Assembly (NCBI RefSeq): GCF_001611795.1
Contig: NZ_CP015098.1
Span: forward strand, 8,804,001-8,868,000
Direction of reading: 5' to 3'
DNA from: Streptomyces qaidamensis
GTDB lineage: Bacteria > Actinomycetota > Actinomycetes > Streptomycetales > Streptomycetaceae
Length of the DNA: 64,000 nt
Below, piece after piece: positions 26,281 to 37,441 of the stretch. The first letter of the stretch is position 1. Each line of letters opens with the position of its first letter. The notes under the pieces were generated by a model that ran no database searches, had not been told where the DNA came from, and saw only the letters and a program-made list of their open reading frames with translations. The position numbers and the translations under genes are program-made.

Positions 26281-27726
26281 TCAGACCGCCGGGGCCGGGT
26301 ACGTCGGGTACTCCACGCCGGAGACGTGCTGCACGACACGGATGACCTGGCAGGAGTAGCCGAACTCGTTGTCGTACCACAGGTAGAGGATCGCGTTGTC
26401 GCCGTCGACCTTGGTCGCGCCGGCGTCGACGATCGAGGCGTGGCGCGAGCCGATGAAGTCGCTGGAGACCGCGTCGGGGGCCGTGGTGAAGTCGATCTGG
26501 CGCTTGAGGGGCGAGGTCAGGGAGACGTCGCGGAGGTGGTCGAGGACCTCCTCGCGGGTGGTCTCCCGGCCGAGCCGCAGGCTGAGGATGGCGATCGAGA
26601 CATCCGGGACCGGGACGCGGATCGAGCTTCCGGTGATGGGTGCCTTGAGGTCGGGCAGCGCCTTGGCGACGGCCGAGGCGGCACCGGTCTCCGTGATGAC
26701 CATGTTGAGCGGCGCGGACCGGCCTCGGCGGTCGGCCTTGTGGTAGTTGTCCAGCAGGTTCTGGTCGTTGGTGAACGAGTGAACCGTCTCCACGTGGCCG
26801 CGCTGGACCCCGAACTCGTCGTCCATCGCCTTCAGCGGCGGCACGATCGCGTTCGTGGTGCAGGACGCGCAGGACAGGATCTGCTCGTCCGGCTTGATGG
26901 TGTCGTGGTTGACGCCGTGCACGATGTTCGGGACGTCGCCCTTGCCGGGCGCGGTCAGCACGACCTTGTCGATACCGGGGCGCAGGTGCCCGGACAGGCC
27001 CTCGCGGTCGCGCCACTTGCCGGTGTTGTCGATGAGGATGGCGTCCTTGATGCCGTACGCCGTGTAGTCGACCTCGGACGGGTCGTTGGCGTAGATCACC
27101 TTGATGGCGTTGCCGTTGGCGACGATCGTGCTGTTCGCCTCGTCGACGGTGATGGTGCCCTGGAACTGGCCGTGGATCGAGTCGCGGCGCAGCAGCGAGG
27201 CACGCTTGACGATGTCCTGCTCGCCACCCCCGCGCACGACGATGGCCCGCAGCCGCAGACCGTTGCCCGAGCCGGACTTCTCGATGAGCAGCCGGGCGAC
27301 CAGCCGGCCGATGCGGCCGAAGCCGTAGAGGACGACGTCCCGGCCCTCAGGGCGCTCGATCTTGTTGGCGCCCGTGGCACCGGCGACGGCCTCGGCGGTG
27401 AACTCCGCGACCGACAGACCGCGGTCGTCCTCGCGGTACGTCGCGGCGAGCATGCCGATGTCGATCTGGGACGGCCCGAGGTCGAGCTCGGCGAGGGTCT
27501 GCAGGAACGGCAGCGTCTCGGTGACCGAGAGCTCCGCACCGGCGATCTGCCGGGCGAACCGGTGAGTCTTGAGGATGCTGACCACCGACTTGTTCACCAG
27601 GGAGCGGCTGTGCAGCAGGACCGTCACGTCCCGCTCCCGGTGCAGCTTCCCGATGATCGGGATCATCGACTCCGCGATCTCCTCGCGGTTCTTCCAGTTG
27701 GTGAACGAGTCGTCGTTGAGAGTCAC
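26281..27726 (-). CDS. gap: Glyceraldehyde-3-phosphate dehydrogenase, long form
   Basis: A 481-residue cytosolic enzyme oxidising glyceraldehyde-3-phosphate to 1,3-bisphosphoglycerate. The NAD(P) motif YGFGRIGRLV is at 134-143, catalytic Cys289 in SCASCTTNAIVPPLKAM and the C-terminal WYDNEFGYSCQV closes the cofactor site. About 130 residues precede the canonical domain; this extension is a recognised feature of a second GAPDH type in actinobacteria and proteobacteria, probably serving a gluconeogenic or special role. Start is GTG 27726 (MTLNDDSFTNW). Confidence 0.95.
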   Translation of the reverse strand: MTLNDDSFTNWKNREEIAESMIPIIGKLHRERDVTVLLHSRSLVNKSVVSILKTHRFARQIAGAELSVTETLPFLQTLAELDLGPSQIDIGMLAATYREDDRGLSVAEFTAEAVAGATGANKIERPEGRDVVLYGFGRIGRLVARLLIEKSGSGNGLRLRAIVVRGGGEQDIVKRASLLRRDSIHGQFQGTITVDEANSTIVANGNAIKVIYANDPSEVDYTAYGIKDAILIDNTGKWRDREGLSGHLRPGIDKVVLTAPGKGDVPNIVHGVNHDTIKPDEQILSCASCTTNAIVPPLKAMDDEFGVQRGHVETVHSFTNDQNLLDNYHKADRRGRSAPLNMVITETGAASAVAKALPDLKAPITGSSIRVPVPDVSIAILSLRLGRETTREEVLDHLRDVSLTSPLKRQIDFTTAPDAVSSDFIGSRHASIVDAGATKVDGDNAILYLWYDNEFGYSCQVIRVVQHVSGVEYPTYPAPAV

Positions 27727-27883
27727 GAGTTCATCTTTCGAGCTAGGCGGCGCTCATATGTTAAACCGTCGATTTCCGGATCATGAACGGGGGCCTCCGA
27801 TGCGTTCGGCGGCCTCTCCGCGCGCCCCTCAGGGCCGGGCCTGAGACGATCGAAAGCGGATTTTCTACGCGGAAGGGGTACAC

Positions 27884-28750
27884 ATGGACTACGACTCCGT
27901 GGCCGACGAGCTGTACGCCCTGCGCCCGGAGGAGTTCACCGCCGCCCGCGCCTCCGCCGTGGCCTCCGCCCGCACCGCCGGTGACCGGGAACTCGCCGAA
28001 CGGATCGGGGCGTTGCGCAAGCCCAGCCTCGCGGCCTGGGTCAGCAACCTGCTGGTCCGCGGCAGCCCCGGGGAGGTCGAGCCCCTGCTGCGCCTGGGGG
28101 AGGGGCTGCGGCAGGCCCACCAAGACCTGGACGGCGCACAGCTGCGTGAGCTGAGCCGTCGGCAGCACGCGCTCATCCGGGCCCTGTCCCTGCAGGCCCG
28201 GCAGCTCGCGAAAGAGGCCGGCCATCCGATCGGCGAGGGTGCGCAGCGCGACGTCGAGAACACCCTGCATGCCGTCCTGGCCGACCCCGAGGCTGCGCGG
28301 GCCTGGGCGGGCGGCCGTCTGACCAAGCCGCTGAACGCGGCCGTCGGCTTCCCCGCCGTGGCCGAGGGCGCCCGGCCGCAGCGCCCCGCGCCCGCGCCCG
28401 CCCCCTCCCGCCCGGACAAGAAGACGAGCGAGCAGCAACGACGCCGACTGGAGCGGGCCCGGAAGGAGGCCGACGCCGTCGAGCGCGAGCTGCGGGAGCT
28501 GCGGGACGAGGCGGCGGTGGCGGGCCGGGCGGCGGGAGAGGCGAAGCAGCAGGTGGATGCCCTCCAGCGGCGCGTGGAGGAGCTCACCGGCGAGCTGGAA
28601 CGGATCAGGGGCGAACACCAGCAGGCCCGCTTCGCCGAGCGGACGGCCCGGGAACGGGCGCGGACGGCCGACCGCCGGGTTCGTGAGGCCGACCGCAAGG
28701 CCGCGACGGCCGCTGCCCGGCTCGAACGCCTCACCTCATCGGACGCGTGA
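27884..28750 (+). CDS. Hypothetical coiled-coil protein
   Basis: A 288-residue soluble protein. Residues 1-160 are a helical domain (YALRPEEFTAARASAV, LRKPSLAAWVSNLLVRG), then a proline/alanine linker (PAPAPAPSRP) and a long coiled coil about 185-285 rich in Arg/Glu heptads (ERARKEADAVERELRELRDE). No enzyme motif. The family is conserved in Streptomyces without known function. ATG follows GAAGGGGTACAC. It is divergent from GAPDH. Confidence 0.75.
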   Translation: MDYDSVADELYALRPEEFTAARASAVASARTAGDRELAERIGALRKPSLAAWVSNLLVRGSPGEVEPLLRLGEGLRQAHQDLDGAQLRELSRRQHALIRALSLQARQLAKEAGHPIGEGAQRDVENTLHAVLADPEAARAWAGGRLTKPLNAAVGFPAVAEGARPQRPAPAPAPSRPDKKTSEQQRRRLERARKEADAVERELRELRDEAAVAGRAAGEAKQQVDALQRRVEELTGELERIRGEHQQARFAERTARERARTADRRVREADRKAATAAARLERLTSSDA

Positions 28751-28891
28751 TCGACGGACCGGCACGGCGGTGCGCGCCACCTGGCGCCTGCCGAGGCGCG
28801 ATCATGTCACTGTGACTCAACTCACATCTCTCAAGTGGGCCGTCCAGCACTGCTCCACACGCAGGACACCAAAATTGAACCGTTCGTTTTC

Positions 28892-28921
28892 TTGAACCAG
28901 TCGTGTTTGTGTGACTAGGTT
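28892..28921 (+). promoter_or_regulatory. Promoter of furA (leaderless transcript predicted)
   Basis: -35 TTGAAC (28892-28897), 18-bp spacer, -10 TAGGTT (28916-28921), then 6 bp to the furA ATG, so transcription should start at or one base before the start codon. The TTGAACC of the -35 is repeated exactly at 28875-28881, a possible FurA half-site arrangement. Confidence 0.6.
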
Positions 28922-28927
28922 GTCCGC

Positions 28928-29365
28928 ATGACCGCATCCGGGAACCCGACCGCCGCCGAGGAGCTGCGCGGTGCCGGCCTGAGGGTGACGGCCGCCCGCG
29001 TCGCGCTGCTCGAAGCCGTACGGGACGGTGACCACCTCGGCGCCGAGGCCATCGCCTCCGAGGTGCGCGGCCGCGTGGGCCACATCAGCGTCCAAGCCGT
29101 CTACGAGGGGCTGCACGCACTCACCGCGGCGGGACTGATACGCCGCCTCGACCCACCCGGCAGCCCGGCCCTCTACGAGGGGCGGGTCGGCGACAACCAC
29201 CACCACCTCGTGTGCCGGTCGTGCGGATCCGTCGCCGACGTCGACTGCGCGGTCGGCCACGCCCCCTGTTTGACCGCGTCCGACGACCGCGGCTTCGCCG
29301 TCGACGAGGCCGAGGTCATCTACTGGGGCCTGTGCCCCGCCTGCTCCACCGCTCGCAGTTCCTGA
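28928..29365 (+). CDS. furA: FurA-type peroxide/redox-sensing repressor
   Basis: A 145-residue Fur-family metalloregulator. Winged helix 1-85 (RVTAARVALLEAVR, VQAVYEGLHALTAAGLI), metal-binding core with DNHHHLVCRSCG (His90s, Cys96, Cys99) and a second Cys pair in CPAC (136, 139) for structural zinc. Immediately upstream of katG, as in the furA-katG (furS-cpeB) loci of actinobacteria where the repressor is inactivated by peroxide. No ribosome site before the ATG, and the promoter spacing implies a leaderless mRNA. Its stop codon lies in a tandem repeat. Confidence 0.93.
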   Translation: MTASGNPTAAEELRGAGLRVTAARVALLEAVRDGDHLGAEAIASEVRGRVGHISVQAVYEGLHALTAAGLIRRLDPPGSPALYEGRVGDNHHHLVCRSCGSVADVDCAVGHAPCLTASDDRGFAVDEAEVIYWGLCPACSTARSS

Positions 29366-29455
29366 GCACGTGATCCACCCGAGCGTTCCTGAGCACGTGA
29401 TCCACCCCGAGCGTTCCTGAGCACCGTGATCCACCCGAGCACCGTGATCCACCCC
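29358..29455 (+). repeat. Tandem 27-28 bp repeats between furA and katG
   Basis: Three copies of GTTCCTGAGCACGTGATCCA-type units (29358-29384, 29385-29412, 29413-29440) plus a 15-bp partial fourth (29441-29455). Units differ by single-base C insertions. Copy 1 contains the furA stop codon TGA. Each unit includes GAGCACGTGATC, itself weakly palindromic. The array fills nearly all of the furA-katG gap. Confidence 0.9.
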
Positions 29456-29471
29456 GTCCGGAAGGATTTCC

Positions 29472-31691
<2,220 letters not shown>

Positions 31692-31707
31692 TCACCTCCG
31701 CATGACA

Positions 31708-31738
31708 GGACGCCCCGGGCCCTCGGCCCGGGGCGTCC
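31708..31738 (+). terminator. Terminator after katG
   Basis: 14-bp perfect stem (31708-31721 with 31725-31738) and CTC loop, 16 bp after the katG stop. Confidence 0.85.
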
Positions 31739-31868
31739 CGCGTTGTCCCGGCAGCGTTGCCTGAGGGACCGTCAAAACCCGTTCAAGGTAAGAACATCAC
31801 TTACCCAACTCTCACCATGAAAGGGCAAGGAACGCGACCGCGCCCGGATCGGCGCATACGTTCGGGCC

Positions 31869-32684
31869 GTGAACACAGATTCCGCTGCCCACAGAGGCGC
31901 CGGCCGCGCACCGCACCCCTTCGCCGCCGCACGGCCCACCACCGGCGGTACCGTCCGCCGCACCCTGCTGCGCACCGCCCTGACGGGGGCCGCAGCGCTC
32001 GGGGCGGGCCTCGGCGCCGCCCGGCCGGCTGCCGCCGCCACCCCCACCCGTGACACCGAGCCGAGGCCCGCCACCCTCACCAGGGACACCCGGCCGAGGC
32101 CCGCCACTCCCGCCGATGCCCTGCGGGAGCTGGCCGCGGGCAACCGCCGCTGGCGCGCCTTCCGGGAACGCCACCCGCACGAGGACCCCGCCCTGCGCCG
32201 GACGCTGGCCACCGGCCAGCACCCCTTCGCGGTCGTCCTCGGCTGCATCGACTCGCGCGTGCCCCCGGAGCTCGTCTTCGACCAGGGCCTCGGCGACCTG
32301 ATGACCGTGCGCACCGCAGGCGAGGTGCTGGACGAGGCCGTCCTCGGCAGCGTCGCCTACGGCGTACTGGAACTCGCCATACCCCTGGTCGTCGTCCTCG
32401 GACACCAGTCGTGCGGCGCGGTCCGGGCCGCCGTCGAGGCGGAGGAGTCAGGGACGAAACTGCCCGCCCACATGCAGTACCTCGTCGACCAGATAGGCCC
32501 GGCCATCGACCGCGGCAAGGAAGGGGACGCCCGGATCGACGCGACCGTGAGCGCCAACGTCCGGCTCGTACGCTCCCGGCTGGCCGCGGAACCCGAACTG
32601 GCCGCCAGGATCGGCACGGGCAAGCTGGCGGTCGTCGGTGCCCGTTACGAACTGTCCACCCAGGCGGTCCACCGCCTGGCCTGA
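31869..32684 (+). CDS. Exported beta-carbonic anhydrase
   Basis: A 271-residue protein interconverting CO2 and bicarbonate. Zinc ligands Cys126 and Asp128 (GCIDSRVPPEL), His179 and Cys182 (VLGHQSCGAV) with Arg130 of the Asp-Arg dyad; about 200 residues match the beta class. A Tat-like signal (VRRTLLRTALTG then a hydrophobic Ala-rich stretch and AAAA) spans about 28-57, so it is probably exported. The GTG at 31869 lacks a clear ribosome site; the real start could be nearer the twin arginine. Residues 60-81 are an 11-residue repeat. Confidence 0.88.
   Translation: MNTDSAAHRGAGRAPHPFAAARPTTGGTVRRTLLRTALTGAAALGAGLGAARPAAAATPTRDTEPRPATLTRDTRPRPATPADALRELAAGNRRWRAFRERHPHEDPALRRTLATGQHPFAVVLGCIDSRVPPELVFDQGLGDLMTVRTAGEVLDEAVLGSVAYGVLELAIPLVVVLGHQSCGAVRAAVEAEESGTKLPAHMQYLVDQIGPAIDRGKEGDARIDATVSANVRLVRSRLAAEPELAARIGTGKLAVVGARYELSTQAVHRLA
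32046..32111 (+). repeat. Imperfect 33-bp tandem duplication within the carbonic anhydrase linker
   Basis: Encodes TRDTEPRPATL followed by TRDTRPRPATP, between the signal peptide and the catalytic domain. Linker expansion, not catalytic. Confidence 0.75.
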
Positions 32685-32690
32685 CCACCC

Positions 32691-32723
32691 GCCCGGTCCG
32701 CTGCACGAGACAGCGGACCGGGC
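32691..32723. terminator. Bidirectional terminator
   Basis: Perfect 13-bp stem (32691-32703 with 32711-32723), 7-nt loop, between the convergent carbonic anhydrase and glycosidase-like genes. Confidence 0.82.
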
Positions 32724-32730
32724 CGCTCCA

Positions 32731-34122
32731 TCACGCCCGCAGCGGGTTGTACCGCGCCGCCGCCATCACGTACCAGGCGGTCGCCCCCGTGTGCCGGTAC
32801 GGGTAGTAGCCGAAGCCGAATCCGGTGTCCAGCGGACTGCTCGCGGACACCACCCCGCAGCGCTCGGGCAGCGCCTTCCCGCCGACGGTCTGACCACCGC
32901 CCAGCAGGTCCTGGGCCTGTTCGGTGGACGCGATCAGACGCCGGGCGCGCCCCTCGTCACCCCGCGCCCCCCGGTCGCGCAGGGCGAGCGCCAGGTGGGC
33001 CGTCCCCTCGAACCACACGCCGTTGCGATCGGGCTTCGGCTGGCCGGCCGCGATCGGAGCGTCCTCGTTCGCGAGGAGGCTCGCCGAACTGAAGGTGACA
33101 CCCTCGTACGACTGCCCCGCCGGCACCGTGCTGTTGACGCGTCCGGAGTGGTCCGTGACGGCCAGCTCGGCCGCGGCCCAGTCCAGCGAACGGGAGTGGC
33201 GGCGGGAGCCGAGCGCGAGGTGCGTCCAGGTCTGGGTGTCCTCCGGGACCGGGGACGTGTTGACCGTGACACCGTCATTGGTGCCGGTGTAGAAGAAGCC
33301 GCCCGACGGCTCCCACATCCGCCGCACGAACGCCTCGGCCCGCCGCCGCCGTTCCAGCCACACCCGGTCGCCGGTGAGCCGGGCGAGCCGGCCGAACAGG
33401 CAGATCAGGTCGGTGTTGTGCTCGGTCGAGGTGAACGGCAGCTTCTGATTCGCCCCGTCGACCCCGAACTTGAAGCCCCCGAGGGGCTCGTCGGTCCGGC
33501 CGTTTTGCTCGATCCACTCGCCGATCCGCACGGCACCGTCCAGGAAGCGGCGCGCCCCGGTACGCCGGGCGAGGGCGCTCAGCGCGATGCCCGCCCAGGC
33601 CATGTCACCCACGGCGGTGCCGGTGAAGCCGAACTGCGTCCCGACGTTGACGGTGCCGTCCGACCGCACGAAGCCGTCGGGCTGGAGCGAGCCGTCGTAG
33701 AAGGTGTACGGCCCGACGTTGTAGGCCTGCCGGAGCCTGCCGTCGTCGTACGCCGGGTCGTGGACCTGGGCATGGAGCAGCGCGTCGCCGAGCGCCTTGG
33801 CCCTGGTCAGACCGGCCGAGGTCGGGGCCGCGAGGTGGGCGAGGATCGCGAGGGCGTTGTCGTAGGTGAACGCGGTGCTGAACAGGCCGGCCTGGTCGGT
33901 GTAGCTCTGGGCCAGACTCAGGGCGCCGTGGTCGGGGTAGGCGTCCATGGCGGCGGCGAGGAAGGCCAGTCCCCTGGCCGGGGCCGATGCGGGGCGCGCA
34001 CCGGCGGGACCGGCCGCGACGGCCTGCGCCGAGCCGGCGGCGGTGAGCCCCCCGGCAGTGATGCCGAGTCCCGCACCGATGAGCGAACGCCGGCTGAGCG
34101 CCGGGCCTTGTCTGCCAGTCAT
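32731..34122 (-). CDS. Tat-exported six-hairpin glycosidase-like protein
   Basis: A 463-residue exported protein with a Tat signal (ALSRRSLIGAGLGITAGG, twin Arg 11-12). The rest is an alpha-helical toroid-like pattern with aromatic loops (FTYDNALAILAHL, GDMAWAGIALSALARRTG, HNTDLICLFGRLARLTGD, WTHLALGSRRHSRSLDWA, YYPYRHTGATAWYVMAA), as in (alpha/alpha)6-barrel glycosidases. The exact family and catalytic acids cannot be assigned by eye. A perfect 16-bp LacI-type palindrome lies directly between promoter and ribosome site (AAGGGAGATCC), implying sugar-responsive repression. Confidence 0.75.
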   Translation of the reverse strand: MTGRQGPALSRRSLIGAGLGITAGGLTAAGSAQAVAAGPAGARPASAPARGLAFLAAAMDAYPDHGALSLAQSYTDQAGLFSTAFTYDNALAILAHLAAPTSAGLTRAKALGDALLHAQVHDPAYDDGRLRQAYNVGPYTFYDGSLQPDGFVRSDGTVNVGTQFGFTGTAVGDMAWAGIALSALARRTGARRFLDGAVRIGEWIEQNGRTDEPLGGFKFGVDGANQKLPFTSTEHNTDLICLFGRLARLTGDRVWLERRRRAEAFVRRMWEPSGGFFYTGTNDGVTVNTSPVPEDTQTWTHLALGSRRHSRSLDWAAAELAVTDHSGRVNSTVPAGQSYEGVTFSSASLLANEDAPIAAGQPKPDRNGVWFEGTAHLALALRDRGARGDEGRARRLIASTEQAQDLLGGGQTVGGKALPERCGVVSASSPLDTGFGFGYYPYRHTGATAWYVMAAARYNPLRA

Positions 34123-34131
34123 GGATCTCCC

Positions 34132-34147
34132 TTGAGAGCGCTCTCAA
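34132..34147. promoter_or_regulatory. LacI-family operator, perfect 16-bp palindrome
   Basis: TTGAGAGCGCTCTCAA, ending 10 bp before the start codon of the gene at 32731-34122. The core TGAGAGCGCTCTCA is identical to the site at 45081-45094 and close to the CebR/CelR box TGGGAGCGCTCCCA. Confidence 0.85.
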
Positions 34148-34239
34148 TCCCGTGCGCGCTCATTGTGCTGGCGCTCCGGGGCGGGGTCAACGCTCCGGTC
34201 GGAAGGGGGTGTTGACGGGGAAGGCGAACAGGATGCGGA

Positions 34240-35958
34240 TCACTCGCAGACGATCTCGTCCCGCGGCGTGTAGTGCGTGCGGTACGGCTCCCGCTTCACT
34301 TCCCGTCCGTCGTTGTAGAAGACCCGCTCCACGGTGACGTCGAACCCTTCGAGCGGGGTCTGCGGGACGCACTCCTTGTCGTCGCTCACCTTCTTCGCCG
34401 GCTTCTTCACCTCGGTGCGCGGGCCTGTGACCGACTTGATCTCGTCGTACTTGCGGGTGCCGAGGAAGGAGACGGTGACGGAGGTGTCCGTGGACTCGGC
34501 CTGGATGTAGACGGCCTTGCCGGAGTCGTTGGCGAAGCGCAGATCCAGGCTGCCCCACGCGACCGTCGCCTCGCGGCCCTCCGGGTAGCGCTCGATGTAG
34601 AACGAGTGCGCTCCGTGCTCCACGGGCTTGAGCCCGGCGAAGAACAGCGCGTTGTACACAGTCGTCGCCACCGACGAGACACCGCCGCCGGACGCCTTCG
34701 TGAACTTGTCGTCCAGGATGATGATGCCGTCCATGAAGCCGTTGGCCTCGGTGCGCTCACCGACGGTCCGGTTGAAGCTCCAGGTCTCGTCCGGCCTGAC
34801 GACGGAGCCGTTGATGAGTTCCACCGCCCGGCCTATGTTCTTCGTGCGGTACTCGGCCGGTTCGAAGTGGACGGTGAAGGAGGACATCTTCTCCGTCAGC
34901 CCCAGCTCGGCGGCGTTCTCGCGGGTCACCTCGGGCCGGGTCTCGCGCACCTCCACCTCGCCGCTGCGGGCGGCGCCCGACGCGGTGAGCAGCGGCAGCA
35001 CGGCCTTGCCCAGCGCCTTGTCGGTGACCGACCGGCCCACCGTCGCATCCTCGGCGACCACGGCCTTGTCGCCCTCCGGCCGCAGCTTCGCGTTCTCGGC
35101 GGTCGTGGTGATGTCGTCCAGGGGACCGGCCACGGACGACTCGGCACGCAGCCCCTTCACGTCGAGCTTCGGTCTCAGCTCGCCGCTGCCGTCCGGCCGC
35201 ATGGTCAGATGCTCGCCCAGGGCTTCCTGGCCGACCGTGAACCGCCGGCCTGCGGCGGTGAGCGTGACGGGGCCCGACACGGCCGGCTCCGCGAAGGTGC
35301 GTACCGCCCGCTCCACCTCCCCGGCGGTGACCCGAGGGCGGGTCTCGCGGGTGGGCAGGGGAGTGGCCGTGCGGGTGTCACCGCGCAGGAAGGAGTCGCG
35401 CAGGGGCCGGAGCGCGGCGTTCACGTCCAGCGCGTACCCCGTCCGCGGCGTGACCGTCTTCACCCGGCCGCCGTCGAACGCGACGCCGCCGTCCCTGACC
35501 TTCTGGTCGAGGCCCTTCGCCAGCCGCCCGAGGGCTGACCGGGCCTCGTCCTCGTCGAGGTTCACGACCGGCTCGATGTCGCCGCCCGAGCGGAAGAACC
35601 CGCCGAACACGCTGACCGGATCGGCGCCGGTGCGCGCCGCCCGGTCGACGGTCTCCTCGACGTCGTAGGAGAGGCCCGCGCGCTCCGGATCGACCCGGCC
35701 CGTGCGGTCCCCGACCTTGACGGGCAGCTCCCGGGCGCCGGCCACGCTCAGCTCCCGTTCCAGCTTCCGCACCGCCTCCGTGCGGCTCAGCCCCCCGATG
35801 TCCACCCCGCGCACGGTCGTCCCGGAGTCGATCTGGCCGCCCGCGAGGAGCAGCCCGGCGAGATACAGACCACCGGCCCCCACGGCCAGCGCGCCGCCGG
35901 CCAGGGCGACGGGCGGGAGGGAGGTGATGCGCGGGACGAGGGTGGTACGGGGGCGCAT
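34240..35958 (-). CDS. VanW-family protein with peptidoglycan-binding-4 repeats
   Basis: A 572-residue envelope protein. N-terminal TM anchor about 13-38 (LPPVALAGGALAVGAGGLYL), two to three PG_binding_4-type modules (VRGVDIGGLSRTEAVRKLER; TPRTGYALDVNAALRPL), then a VanW domain about 385-520 (NIGRAVELINGSVVRPDETW, GGVSSVATTVYNALFFAGL, HSFYIERYPEGREATVAWG). VanW domains occur near glycopeptide-resistance and cell-wall genes with unknown activity. ATG 35958 has TGGAGACCC; a longer frame upstream lacks support. Divergent from the glycosyltransferase. Confidence 0.9.
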   Translation of the reverse strand: MRPRTTLVPRITSLPPVALAGGALAVGAGGLYLAGLLLAGGQIDSGTTVRGVDIGGLSRTEAVRKLERELSVAGARELPVKVGDRTGRVDPERAGLSYDVEETVDRAARTGADPVSVFGGFFRSGGDIEPVVNLDEDEARSALGRLAKGLDQKVRDGGVAFDGGRVKTVTPRTGYALDVNAALRPLRDSFLRGDTRTATPLPTRETRPRVTAGEVERAVRTFAEPAVSGPVTLTAAGRRFTVGQEALGEHLTMRPDGSGELRPKLDVKGLRAESSVAGPLDDITTTAENAKLRPEGDKAVVAEDATVGRSVTDKALGKAVLPLLTASGAARSGEVEVRETRPEVTRENAAELGLTEKMSSFTVHFEPAEYRTKNIGRAVELINGSVVRPDETWSFNRTVGERTEANGFMDGIIILDDKFTKASGGGVSSVATTVYNALFFAGLKPVEHGAHSFYIERYPEGREATVAWGSLDLRFANDSGKAVYIQAESTDTSVTVSFLGTRKYDEIKSVTGPRTEVKKPAKKVSDDKECVPQTPLEGFDVTVERVFYNDGREVKREPYRTHYTPRDEIVCE

Positions 35959-36175
35959 GGGTCTCCAGAAGATCGATACGAGGGTGCACCCGATGACGCG
36001 ACGATGCGCGGGCAAACACATCAAGCTATCCACACATCAGGGGCGAACCGGTATGGCCCAGACCACTTATGTCCGAGATCATTCCGGAACCGGCCGGACC
36101 GGCCCGTCCGTCGGGGCCGGGCACAGAGTGGTAACGGCGAACAACGGTCGGGTCGTTGACACGGTCTAGGCCACC

Positions 36176-37441
36176 ATGAAGATCTCTTTCCTGATTCACA
36201 ACGCCTACGGAATCGGAGGCACGATCACCACGACGTTCAACCTGGCGGGGGCCCTGGCCGAACGGCACGACGTGGAGATCGTCTCCGCGTTACGCCACCG
36301 GGAAGACCCCAACCTCGTCCCCGATCCACGGGTGCGGCTGCGGGCGCTGGTGGACCTGCGCAAGGAGGCGGACCATCCGCTGCACCAGAGACCGGCGAAG
36401 GTGTTCCCGGCCGCCGAGTACCGCCATCACCAGTACAGCGAGCTGACCGATGAGCGCATCGGCGAGTGCCTCGCGGCGCTCGACGCCGACGTCGTCATCG
36501 GCACCCGCCCGGGCCTCAACGTGCACATCGCCCGCCAGGCCCCGCAGCACGTCCTGCGCGTCGGACAGGAGCACCTCACGCTCGACAACCACTCGCCGCG
36601 ACTGCGCACCGCCCTGCGCCGCGCCTACCGCCGCCTCGACGTGATCACCACCGTCACTCAAGCGGACGCCGCCGCCTACCGGCGCAAGATGTGGCTGCCC
36701 GGCGTCCATGTGGAGGCCCTTCCGAACAGCGTCCCCGACCCCGCCCTGCCTCCCGCCGACAGCACCGCCAAGGTGATGATCGCCGCGGGCCGCCTGGTTC
36801 CGGTCAAGCGCTACGACCTCCTCATCGAGGCGTTCGCCCGGGTCGCCGCCGTGCATCCGGACTGGCAGCTGCGCATCTACGGCAAGGGTGAGGAGCAGCC
36901 CAGGCTGCGGGAGCTCATCGAGCGGCTCGGTATGTGGAACAACGTGTTCCTGATGGGGGCCGCCACCCCCATGGAGGCCGAGTGGGTCAAGGGCTCGATC
37001 GGCGCGGCCGCGTCCAACTTCGAGCCGTTCGGCATGACCATCGTCGAGGCGATGCGCTGCGGACTGCCCGTCGTCAGCACCGACTGCCCCTACGGCCCCG
37101 GCGAGATCATCGCGGACGGCACCGACGGCAGGCTGGTACCGGTCGGGGACCGTGACGCGCTCGCCGCCGCCCTGCTGGAGCTCGTCGGCGACGACGAGCG
37201 CCGCCGCCGCATGAGCCGGGCCGCCCTGGACAACGCGCGCCGCTTCGCCCCCGGCCCCGTCGTCGCCCAGGCCGAACGCCTCCTGGAGGCCGCCGCTGCG
37301 GCCAGGAGCACCGGCCGGACGGCCACCCCGCAGCACCACCGCACCCAGAGCGCCCTTACCGGCCGCGGCCACGCCGCCCGCGACGCCGCCCACGCCGCTG
37401 CCTCCGGCGTACTGCGCTCGATACGAAAGGGACGCCGATGA
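36176..37441 (+). CDS. GT4-type glycosyltransferase
   Basis: A 421-residue retaining glycosyltransferase with GT-B fold. N-terminal MKISFLIHNAYGIGGT glycine loop, C-terminal nucleotide-sugar site with VMIAAGRLVPVKRYDLLIEA and the E-x7-E motif (Glu283 and Glu291 in NFEPFGMTIVEAM). No signal peptide; about 45 residues of basic, Ala-rich tail could touch the membrane. Its TGA overlaps the next ATG (ATGA), so it is coupled to the 321-residue partner. Acceptor unknown; similar pairs are thought to act on cell-wall glycopolymers. Confidence 0.88.
   Translation: MKISFLIHNAYGIGGTITTTFNLAGALAERHDVEIVSALRHREDPNLVPDPRVRLRALVDLRKEADHPLHQRPAKVFPAAEYRHHQYSELTDERIGECLAALDADVVIGTRPGLNVHIARQAPQHVLRVGQEHLTLDNHSPRLRTALRRAYRRLDVITTVTQADAAAYRRKMWLPGVHVEALPNSVPDPALPPADSTAKVMIAAGRLVPVKRYDLLIEAFARVAAVHPDWQLRIYGKGEEQPRLRELIERLGMWNNVFLMGAATPMEAEWVKGSIGAAASNFEPFGMTIVEAMRCGLPVVSTDCPYGPGEIIADGTDGRLVPVGDRDALAAALLELVGDDERRRRMSRAALDNARRFAPGPVVAQAERLLEAAAAARSTGRTATPQHHRTQSALTGRGHAARDAAHAAASGVLRSIRKGRR

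Noticed and set aside
29358..29455. Possible CRISPR array
   Set aside because: Units are directly adjacent without unique spacers and only 3.5 copies; an ordinary minisatellite.
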